From positions 1 to 48,040 of the forward strand of contig NZ_JACHXM010000028.1 of NCBI RefSeq assembly GCF_014192055.1: a stretch of 48,040 nucleotides of DNA. Reading direction: 5' to 3'. Shown here in pieces: positions 9,942 to 16,239 of this stretch. A program made the position numbers and the translations under genes. The notes under the pieces are model-generated. The model had not been told where the DNA came from. It did not search any database and saw only the letters and a program-made list of their open reading frames with translations. Origin of the DNA: Halomonas organivorans (GTDB lineage Bacteria; Pseudomonadota; Gammaproteobacteria; Pseudomonadales; Halomonadaceae). Numbering within the stretch: position 1 is the first letter of the stretch; every line of letters begins with the position of its first letter.

Positions 9942-10023
9942 GTCATGCGTTTAGTGCAGTTTATCCGAGTATGCGGTCTTGCCTAGACTGTGGGAAGGCC
10001 AACCCCATTGAGAGGAGTGAATC

Positions 10024-11133
10024 ATGAAGTCACGTGCCGCCGTCGCCCTGGAAGCGGGCAAGCCGCTCGAGCTGACCGAGATCGACGTCGAGGGCCCCAA
10101 GGCCGGCGAAGTGCTGGTGCGCATGGCCGCCACCAGCGTCTGCCATACCGACGCCTACACGCTGTCCGGGTCCGACCCGGAGGGGCTTTTCCCCTCCGTG
10201 CTGGGCCACGAGGGCGCCGGCATCGTCGAGGAAGTAGGCGAAGGCGTCACCAGTCTGCGCCCCGGCGACCATGTCATTCCGCTCTATACCGCCGAGTGCG
10301 GCAAGTGCAAGTTCTGCCTGTCCGGCAAGACCAACCTGTGCGGTGCGGTGCGTGCGACACAGGGCAAGGGCGTGATGCCCGACGGCACCAGCCGTTTCTC
10401 CCTGGAGGGCAAGCCGCTCCACCATTACATGGGGACTTCCACCTTCAGCGAGTACACCGTGGTCCCCGAGGTGTCCCTGGCCGTGGTGTCGAAGGAAGCG
10501 CCGCTGGACAAGATCTGCCTGCTCGGCTGTGGCGTGACCACCGGCATCGGTGCGGTCATGAACACCGCCAAGGTCGAGCCGGGCGCCACCGTGGCGGTGT
10601 TCGGCCTCGGTGCCATCGGCCTGGCCGTGATCCAGGGTGCGGTCATGGCCAAGGCCAGCCGCATCATTGCCATCGACGTGAACCCGGAGAAGTTCGAGCT
10701 GGCCAAGCAGTTCGGCGCCACCGAGTTCGTCAATCCGAAGGACTACAGCGACTCCATCCAGCAGGTCATCGTCGACATGACCGACGGTGGCGTCGACTAT
10801 TCCTTCGAGTGCATCGGTAACGTCAACGTCATGCGCTCTGCCCTGGAGTGCTGCCACAAGGGCTGGGGCGAGTCGGTGATCATCGGTGTCGCCGGTGCCG
10901 GCGAGGAGATCTCCACTCGTCCGTTCCAGCTGGTCACCGGTCGGGTCTGGAAAGGCTCTGCCTTCGGTGGCGTCAAGGGTCGCACCGAGCTGCCGGGCTA
11001 CGTGGATCGCTACATGAAGGGTGAGATCAACATCGACGACTTCATCACCCACGACATGCCGTTCGAGAAGATCAACGAGGCCTTCGAGCTGCTGCACAAG
11101 GGCGAGAGTATCCGCACCGTGCTGCACTTTTGA
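10024..11133 (+). CDS. frmA: S-(hydroxymethyl)glutathione dehydrogenase / class III alcohol dehydrogenase
   Basis: NAD-dependent oxidation of S-hydroxymethylglutathione (formed from formaldehyde and glutathione) to S-formylglutathione. The enzyme also acts as an S-nitrosoglutathione reductase. The 369-aa protein is full length for class III ADH. Catalytic zinc ligands are C40, H62 (GHEGAG) and C169 (LGCGVTTG). The structural-zinc cysteines are C92, C95, C98 and C106. The nucleotide-binding motif is VFGLGAIGLAV. A strong ribosome site GAGAGGAG precedes the ATG. It is followed by S-formylglutathione hydrolase after a 183-bp repeat-rich gap. In this window it would handle formaldehyde released by N-demethylation of betaine derivatives. 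Confidence 0.98.
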   Translation: MKSRAAVALEAGKPLELTEIDVEGPKAGEVLVRMAATSVCHTDAYTLSGSDPEGLFPSVLGHEGAGIVEEVGEGVTSLRPGDHVIPLYTAECGKCKFCLSGKTNLCGAVRATQGKGVMPDGTSRFSLEGKPLHHYMGTSTFSEYTVVPEVSLAVVSKEAPLDKICLLGCGVTTGIGAVMNTAKVEPGATVAVFGLGAIGLAVIQGAVMAKASRIIAIDVNPEKFELAKQFGATEFVNPKDYSDSIQQVIVDMTDGGVDYSFECIGNVNVMRSALECCHKGWGESVIIGVAGAGEEISTRPFQLVTGRVWKGSAFGGVKGRTELPGYVDRYMKGEINIDDFITHDMPFEKINEAFELLHKGESIRTVLHF

Positions 11134-11134
11134 T

Positions 11135-11225
11135 CGCGCCCGAGGCCGCGCGAAGGGCTCGATACGCAACGCGCGCCCGATACCGCGCGAAGGGCTCGAT
11201 GCGCAATACGCGCCCGATGCCGCGC
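11135..11225. repeat. 37-bp tandem repeat, about 2.5 copies
   Basis: Two full 37-bp units (11135-11171 and 11172-11208) and a 17-bp partial third begin directly after the frmA stop. The core is CGCGCCCGA, two variable bases, CCGCGCGAAGGGCTCGAT, then a variable end. Units differ at four or five positions. The repeat is non-coding in the sense direction and separates frmA from fghA. No protein or RNA family is recognised. Confidence 0.85.
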
Positions 11226-11246
11226 CTCTTCTCTTGACCGACCCGT

Positions 11247-11295
11247 GCCCGGTGTCGCGGATGCTGCATCGATCGATGCGCCCACGACACCGGGC
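11247..11295 (+). other. Nested inverted repeats in the frmA-fghA spacer
   Basis: An 11-bp perfect inverted repeat (GCCCGGTGTCG at 11247-11257, complement at 11285-11295) encloses a 14-bp perfect palindrome (GCATCGATCGATGC, 11266-11279). In RNA this can form a long hairpin capped by a second one, 21 nt before the fghA start. There is no U tract, so it is more likely a processing or stability element, or a translation modulator, than a terminator. Confidence 0.6.
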
Positions 11296-11316
11296 GAATC
11301 CGACGAGGAATCGCCC

Positions 11317-12174
11317 ATGACCATGACCGAACACCTCGAGCTGGTTTCGGCCAACCGCAGCTTCGGCGGCTGGCACAAGCGCTATCGGCACCGCTCGCGG
11401 GCGCTCGATTGCGAGATGACCTTCGCCATCTACCTGCCGCCGCAAGCGGAAACCGAGCGCGTACCGCTGCTGTGGTGGCTGTCGGGACTGACCTGTACCG
11501 ACGAGAACTTCATGCAGAAGGCCGGCGCCCAGCGTCTGGCCGCCGAGCTGGGCATCGCCATCGTCTGCCCGGACACCAGCCCCCGCGGGCTGAACCTTCC
11601 GGGGGAAGACGACAGCTACGACTTCGGTTCCGGCGCGGGCTTCTACGTCAACGCCACCCAGGCGCCGTGGAAGGACCACTATCGGATGTACGACTACGTG
11701 GCCGAGGAGCTGCCCTCGGTGGTGCGCCAGCACTTCCCGGTCAATGGCCGGGAGGCGATCAGCGGCCATTCCATGGGCGGCCATGGTGCGCTGATCCTGG
11801 CCCTGCGCCGTCCTGGGCACTATCGCTCGGTGTCGGCCTTCGCACCGGTCGTCAATCCGACCCAGTGTCCCTGGGGGCGCAAGGCCTTCGGCAACTATCT
11901 GGGCGAGGATGTCAGCCACTGGACGCAGTACGACGCCTGCGAACTGGTGGCCCGCGGGGCCTCCCGTCAGCCGCTGTTCGTCGACCAGGGCGAGGCCGAC
12001 GACTTCCTCGAGGAGCAGCTCTGCCCCGAGCGTCTGGAGGCGGTGTGCGCCGAGCATGATCATCCGCTGACCCTGCGTCGGCAGCCCGGCTACGATCACA
12101 GCTATTTCTTCATCGCCAGCTTCATCGACGACCATCTGCGCTACCACGCCGAGCATCTGCACGCTCGACGCTGA
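11317..12174 (+). CDS. fghA: S-formylglutathione hydrolase
   Basis: A cytoplasmic serine esterase that releases formate and glutathione from S-formylglutathione, the step after FrmA. The 285-aa alpha/beta hydrolase has the nucleophile elbow GHSMGGHG with S152. Likely triad partners are D228 (in QGEADDF) and H261 (in YDHSYFF). S-D and S-H spacings (76 and 109) match the E. coli and human enzymes. WWLSGLTCTDENF and CPDTSPRG are family signatures. I chose ATG 11317 (MTMTEHLELVSANRSFGG) because GAGGAA lies 7 nt upstream. The frame is open further up, but through the hairpin region. It is paired with frmA and followed by its own terminator. Confidence 0.96.
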   Translation: MTMTEHLELVSANRSFGGWHKRYRHRSRALDCEMTFAIYLPPQAETERVPLLWWLSGLTCTDENFMQKAGAQRLAAELGIAIVCPDTSPRGLNLPGEDDSYDFGSGAGFYVNATQAPWKDHYRMYDYVAEELPSVVRQHFPVNGREAISGHSMGGHGALILALRRPGHYRSVSAFAPVVNPTQCPWGRKAFGNYLGEDVSHWTQYDACELVARGASRQPLFVDQGEADDFLEEQLCPERLEAVCAEHDHPLTLRRQPGYDHSYFFIASFIDDHLRYHAEHLHARR

Positions 12175-12192
12175 GTCGTTTCCCTTTCTGCC

Positions 12193-12217
12193 GCGCCGCC
12201 TTTCAGGCGGCGCTTTT
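12193..12217 (+). terminator. Rho-independent terminator of frmA-fghA
   Basis: A perfect 8-bp GC stem (GCGCCGCC 12193-12200, GGCGGCGC 12206-12213) with a TTTCA loop and a TTTT run, 19 nt after the fghA stop. It closes the formaldehyde-detoxification unit ahead of gbdR. Confidence 0.88.
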
Positions 12218-12450
12218 CGTTGCACGCATCGTGTGTCTCTGCGTCATCGGCATGCTTGTTCGCGACTCATTGCCGCTATGTACCGGGAATCCATTCTCCG
12301 ATAGGCAAATTTGACATGCTGAAAAACGACATGGCGGGTAAATTTCGCAATGAGCATGCCTGATAGCGACAGGTGGCTCTTTCCAAGACATCAAGCAAAG
12401 CCCCGTCCGATAACAAGAACACGACAATATACACCGTGCTGGAGACCAAG

Positions 12451-13590
12451 ATGACAAGCGCTCCTCAGGCCTCGCGTAATGCCGCCGTTCCCCAGACCCT
12501 CGGCTTCCTGCTGCTGGACAACTTCACCCTGATCTCGCTGGCGTCGGCCATCGAGCCGCTGCGCATGGCCAACCAACTGGCGGGCCGTGAACTCTATCGC
12601 TGGTATACCCTGAGCCTCGACGGCGGGCCGGTGAAGGCCAGCGATGGTCTTCAGGTGACGCCCGACGCCTCGATCACGGTGCCGTTGGCGCTGGATACGG
12701 TGATCGTGTGCGGCGGCGTGGGACCTCAGCGCAGCGTGCAGCGCGAGCACGTCACCTGGCTGCAGTCCCAGGCGCGACAGTCGCGTCGCCTTGGCGCGGT
12801 GTGCACCGGCACCTGGGCGCTGGCTCGGGCGGGGCTGCTCGACGGCTTCGAGGCCAGCGTGCACTGGGAGTGCCTGGCCGCCATGCAGGAAGCCTTTCCC
12901 AAGGTGTCGCTCACCACCCGACTGTTCTCCATCGACCGTGAGCGGGCGACCTCCTCCGGTGGCACGGCGCCGCTGGACATGATGCTGACCCTGATCGCAC
13001 GTGATCACGGTCGCGAGCTGGCCGCCGGCATCTCCGAAATGTTCATCTACGACAGGGTGCGCAACGAGCAGGATCAGCAGCGCGTGCCCCTCAAGCATGT
13101 GCTCGGCACGACCCAGCCGCGGCTGCTGGAGATCGTGGCGCTGATGGAGGCCAACCTGGAGGAGCCGATCAGCCTCGACGAGCTGGCCGAGTACGTCAAC
13201 GTCTCGCGCCGCCAGCTGGAGCGGCTGTTCCAGAAGAACCTGCACTGCTCGCCGTCGCGCTACTATCTCAAGCTGCGCCTGACGCGAGCCCGGCAACTGC
13301 TCAAGCAGACCCCGATGTCGATCATCGAGGTGGCTTCGGCCTGCGGCTTTGTCTCCACGCCGCATTTCTCCAAGTGCTATCGGGAATACTTCGGTATCCC
13401 GCCTCGCGACGAGCGGCTGGGATCCAGCGCCGTCGAGCTGGTGCCGGTGGAACTGGGCCGCGAGGCCGCCGTCATGCTACAGTCCGCCTCGTTCGAGTCG
13501 GTTCCCGAGGCACCGGTATCCGCGGCCATGAGCGCCCTGGATCAGGCCAGGGGCGAGCCGACCTATGCCAGTGTCAGGTTGAGGAACTAG
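12451..13590 (+). CDS. gbdR: GbdR, GlxA/AraC-type regulator of betaine catabolism
   Basis: A transcriptional activator that in Pseudomonas responds to glycine betaine and dimethylglycine and turns on gbcAB, dgcAB and the sarcosine oxidase genes. The 379-aa protein has an N-terminal DJ-1/PfpI-like sensor domain (about 15-200, beginning TLGFLLLDNFTLISLASAIE and containing GAVCTGTWALA). A C-terminal double helix-turn-helix AraC domain follows (about 225-330, VSRRQLERLFQKNLHCSPSR and ASACGFVSTPHFSKCYREYF). These motifs match Pseudomonas GbdR very closely. ATG 12451 is supported by GGAG 6 nt upstream; an in-frame GTG at 12373 has no such site. TTGACA at 12311-12316 may be its -35, but no well-spaced -10 was found. 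Likely target: the dgc block at 14547-22494. Confidence 0.93.
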   Translation: MTSAPQASRNAAVPQTLGFLLLDNFTLISLASAIEPLRMANQLAGRELYRWYTLSLDGGPVKASDGLQVTPDASITVPLALDTVIVCGGVGPQRSVQREHVTWLQSQARQSRRLGAVCTGTWALARAGLLDGFEASVHWECLAAMQEAFPKVSLTTRLFSIDRERATSSGGTAPLDMMLTLIARDHGRELAAGISEMFIYDRVRNEQDQQRVPLKHVLGTTQPRLLEIVALMEANLEEPISLDELAEYVNVSRRQLERLFQKNLHCSPSRYYLKLRLTRARQLLKQTPMSIIEVASACGFVSTPHFSKCYREYFGIPPRDERLGSSAVELVPVELGREAAVMLQSASFESVPEAPVSAAMSALDQARGEPTYASVRLRN

Positions 13591-13677
13591 GAGCTCCTTC
13601 CCGGCCCTCGGTGACGACGGATGCCGTGAGCGCTCGTCTCGCCCGCCTGGCGGTCACGGAGCTCCGGGCGGGAGGCG

Positions 13678-14376
13678 ATGCGCAAAGGACTAGGATGGCT
13701 GGCACGGGCCCTGGGGCTCGCGCTGCTCGGCTGGATCGGGCTCAGCGTGCTGGCGGTACTGATGTTCCGGGTGGTGCCGGTGGGCGGTTCCATGGTGATG
13801 CTCGAGCGCAAGGTGGAAGCCTGGAGCGCCGGTGAATCCCTGGATATCCGCCAGGATTGGCGCCCCTGGGCCGAACTTGCCGATACCGCCAAGCTGGCGG
13901 TGATTGCCGCTGAAGACCAGCGCTTCCCCGATCATCACGGTTTCGACCTGGTCGAGCTGCGCCGCGCCGTCGAGGCCAGTCTCGACGGCGGTGACCTGCG
14001 CGGCGCCAGTACGCTCAGTCAGCAGACCGCCAAGAACCTGTTCCTGTGGACCGGTCGCAGTTGGGTGCGCAAGGGGCTGGAAGCCTGGTTCACCCTGCTG
14101 CTCGAGACGCTCTGGCCCAAGGAGCGGATCCTCGAGGTCTATCTCAATATCGCCGAGTGGGACGACGGGGTCTTCGGCCTGGAGGCCGCGGCCCAGCATT
14201 ACTTCGGTGTCTCCGCGTCCCGCCTCAGTGCCGTCCAGGCCAGTCGGCTGGCCGCCATCCTGCCCAACCCCCGGGGGTGGAGCGCTTCCCGCCCCAGTGC
14301 CCACGTGCTGGGTCGCAGCGCCTGGATCCGTGGCCAGATGCGTAACCTCGGCACCGCTTACCTCGAACGACTCTGA
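13678..14376 (+). CDS. mtgA: Monofunctional biosynthetic peptidoglycan transglycosylase
   Basis: A GT51 enzyme that polymerises lipid II into glycan strands at the outer face of the inner membrane. The 232-aa protein has one N-terminal membrane anchor (about 10-30), then the GT51 domain. This contains AAEDQRFPDHHGFD (catalytic E79), GASTLSQQTAKNLFLW and KERILEVYLNIAEWDDGVFG. No transpeptidase domain follows, so it is MtgA rather than a class A PBP. GGGAGG lies just before the ATG. It sits 87 bp after gbdR and has its own terminator, so its place in the betaine region looks incidental. Confidence 0.96.
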   Translation: MRKGLGWLARALGLALLGWIGLSVLAVLMFRVVPVGGSMVMLERKVEAWSAGESLDIRQDWRPWAELADTAKLAVIAAEDQRFPDHHGFDLVELRRAVEASLDGGDLRGASTLSQQTAKNLFLWTGRSWVRKGLEAWFTLLLETLWPKERILEVYLNIAEWDDGVFGLEAAAQHYFGVSASRLSAVQASRLAAILPNPRGWSASRPSAHVLGRSAWIRGQMRNLGTAYLERL

Positions 14377-14427
14377 CGCGTCCGGTGGCCTCGAGAGTGC
14401 CCTGACGCGACACCGATTTCCCGTCGT

Positions 14428-14456
14428 GTCGCGATCGCGACGATCGTGACGTTTTT
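14428..14456 (+). terminator. Rho-independent terminator of mtgA
   Basis: GTCGCGATCG (14428-14437) pairs with CGATCGTGAC (14441-14450) over 10 bp with one G-U pair and a 3-nt loop, followed by GTTTTT. An alternative hairpin (CGCGACAC 14406-14413 with GTGTCGCG 14426-14433) competes with it. The element separates mtgA from the dgc block, which therefore needs its own promoter in 14457-14546. Confidence 0.75.
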
Positions 14457-14546
14457 GGAATTTTCCCGGTCGCTTCCAGGCGCCGGGCCCCGCGGGGTGG
14501 GGGATATGCTGCCGGCGTGATCATGCACCACCACGGAGCCCCCGCC

Positions 14547-15524
14547 ATGACCCCTGCCGAGCTGCACCAGGATGCCATCGTCATCGATGGCCTGATTATC
14601 GCCAAGTGGAATCGCGAGCTGTTCGAGGACATGCGCAAGGGCGGCTTGACGGCCGCCAACTGCACCGTGTCCGTCTGGGAAGGTTTCCAGGCCACCGTCG
14701 ACAACATCGTCAAGACCGACGCCCTGATGGCCGAGTCCAGCGATCTGGTGCGCCCGGTCCGTACCACCGCGGACATCATCCGGGCCAAGGAAGAGGGCAA
14801 GACCGGGATCATCTACGGATTCCAGAACGCCCACGCCTTCGAGGACCAGATCGGCTACGTCGAGATCTTCAAGAAGCTAGGCGTGGGCATCGTGCAGATG
14901 TGCTACAACACCCAGAACCTGGTCGGTACCGGCTGCTACGAGCGTGACGGCGGGCTGTCTGGCTTCGGTCGCGAGATCGTCGCCGAGATGAACCGTGTGG
15001 GCATCATGTGCGATCTCTCCCACGTCGGCGAAAACACCTCTCGCGAGGTCATCGAGGCCTCCGAGAAGCCGGTGTGCTACTCCCACTGCCTGCCGTCCGG
15101 GCTCAAGGAACACCCGCGCAACAAGTCCGACGAAGAGCTCAGGTTCATCGCCGACAACGGCGGCTTCGTCGGCGTGACCATGTTCACTCCCTTCCTGCGC
15201 GCCGGCGTTGACGCCACCGTCGACGACTACGTCGAGGCCATCGAATACGTGATGAACATCGTCGGCGAGGATGCCATTGGCATCGGCACCGACTTCACCC
15301 AGGGCCACGACAAGCAGTTCTTCGAGTGGCTGACCCACGACAAGGGCTATGCCCGTCGCCTGACCAACTTCGGCAAGATCATCAATCCCGAGGGCATCCG
15401 TACCATCGGCGAATTCCCCAATCTCACCGAGGCACTGCTGAAGCGCGGCATGAGCGAGCGTCAGGTGCGCAAGATCATGGGTGAAAACTGGGTCAATGTG
15501 CTGAAGGACGTCTGGGGCAGCTAG
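14547..15524 (+). CDS. Peptidase M19 (renal dipeptidase)-like protein of the dgc operon
   Basis: A 325-aa TIM-barrel amidohydrolase of the M19 fold, matching the protein coded just before DUF5943-dgcA-dgcB in Pseudomonas. The usual two-zinc site is incomplete. The HxD pair that normally follows IDG is L16 and I18 (IDGLIIAKWN), and the bridging Glu is Q93 (YGFQNAHAFED). H159 (DLSHVG), H180 (YSHCLP) and D249 (GTDFTQG) are kept. Dipeptidase activity is therefore doubtful, and a different reaction on a betaine-pathway metabolite is more likely; its role is unknown. ATG 14547 has GGAG 8 nt upstream. An in-frame ATG 24 nt earlier gives a His-rich start without a ribosome site. It is the first gene of the block. 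Confidence 0.85.
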   Translation: MTPAELHQDAIVIDGLIIAKWNRELFEDMRKGGLTAANCTVSVWEGFQATVDNIVKTDALMAESSDLVRPVRTTADIIRAKEEGKTGIIYGFQNAHAFEDQIGYVEIFKKLGVGIVQMCYNTQNLVGTGCYERDGGLSGFGREIVAEMNRVGIMCDLSHVGENTSREVIEASEKPVCYSHCLPSGLKEHPRNKSDEELRFIADNGGFVGVTMFTPFLRAGVDATVDDYVEAIEYVMNIVGEDAIGIGTDFTQGHDKQFFEWLTHDKGYARRLTNFGKIINPEGIRTIGEFPNLTEALLKRGMSERQVRKIMGENWVNVLKDVWGS

Positions 15525-15529
15525 GACCA

Positions 15530-15648
15530 AGAACGAAGGGGAAGAGGGAAGAGGGAAGTAAGAAGATGCTGTTCTCTACCCCTTCTCTGACTTCTCACTT
15601 CTCGTTTCTTGATTCTTATCCCTTACCTCTTACTTCTTATCTTTTTAT
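15530..15648. repeat. Polypurine/polypyrimidine imperfect repeat tract
   Basis: Between the M19-like gene and the DUF5943 gene the top strand is almost pure purine (15530-15566, GAAGAGG-type repeats). It then becomes almost pure pyrimidine (15572-15648, repeats of the CTTCTCACTTCT type). The halves can partly pair as a long imperfect hairpin, and the sequence could also adopt triplex DNA. No ORF is present. It resembles an intergenic repeat of the host inserted in an operon. Confidence 0.7.
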
Positions 15649-15672
15649 AACGATAATTCGAGGAATACGATC

Positions 15673-16227
15673 GTGACCAAGATGGCTCCCGCACTGCCCA
15701 TCGAAGTGGATGCCGAGACCGGCGTCTGGACCACCGATGCGCTGCCCATGCTCTACGTGCCGCGGCACTTCTTCATCAATAACCATATCGCCGTGGAAGA
15801 GGCCCTGGGCGCCGACAAGTATGCCGAGATTCTCTATCAGGCCGGCTACAAGAGCGCCTGGCACTGGTGCGAGAAGGAAGCCGAGTGCCACGGCCTCGAG
15901 GGCGTGGAGGTCTTCGAGCACTACATGAAGCGCCTCTCCCAGCGCGGCTGGGGGCTGTTCGTCACCGAAGAGATCGATCTCGACGCGGGTACCTGCCGCG
16001 TGCGACTGGAGCACAGTGCCTTCGTCTATCAGATGGGCAAGGTGGGCCGCAAGATCGAATACATGTTCACCGGCTGGTTCGCCGGCGCCATGGACCAGAT
16101 CCTCGCCGCCCGTGGCAGCGATCTGCGCACCGTCGCCGAGCAGACCCAGAGCGGCGCCGAGGAAGGCTGCGACGTTGGCATCTTCGTGACCCGTCCCGCC
16201 GCATTCTCCAACTCCGCTCAGGGCTGA
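15673..16227 (+). CDS. DUF5943-family protein of the dgc operon
   Basis: A 184-aa soluble protein matching the conserved hypothetical that lies immediately before dgcA in Pseudomonas (DUF5943). Recognisable stretches are LYVPRHFFINNHIAVEEALG, SAWHWCEKEAE and VFEHYMKRLSQRGWGLF. The overall pattern suggests a V4R-like small-molecule-binding fold, which is inference. No membrane segment or catalytic motif is seen. I use GTG 15673 because GAGGAA lies 8 nt upstream; the next ATG (15682) would be 17 nt away. It ends 12 nt before dgcA, so close co-expression is likely. It may assist DgcA assembly or cofactor handling, but this has not been shown. Confidence 0.85.
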   Translation: MTKMAPALPIEVDAETGVWTTDALPMLYVPRHFFINNHIAVEEALGADKYAEILYQAGYKSAWHWCEKEAECHGLEGVEVFEHYMKRLSQRGWGLFVTEEIDLDAGTCRVRLEHSAFVYQMGKVGRKIEYMFTGWFAGAMDQILAARGSDLRTVAEQTQSGAEEGCDVGIFVTRPAAFSNSAQG

Positions 16228-16239
16228 GGAAGCTTCATC

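Noticed and set aside
11135..11225. CRISPR-like repeat between frmA and fghA
   Set aside because: The 37-bp units are directly contiguous with no unique spacers, and no cas genes are in the window.
10030..12225. 731-codon minus-strand open frame opposite frmA and fghA
   Set aside because: Antisense to two well-identified enzymes, His/Gly/Ala-rich as expected from the complement of biased codons, and it crosses the repeat and the terminator.
12334..12348. Possible sigma-54 promoter before gbdR
   Set aside because: The GG and GC elements (GG at 12333-12334, GC at 12347-12348) are 12 bases apart instead of 10.
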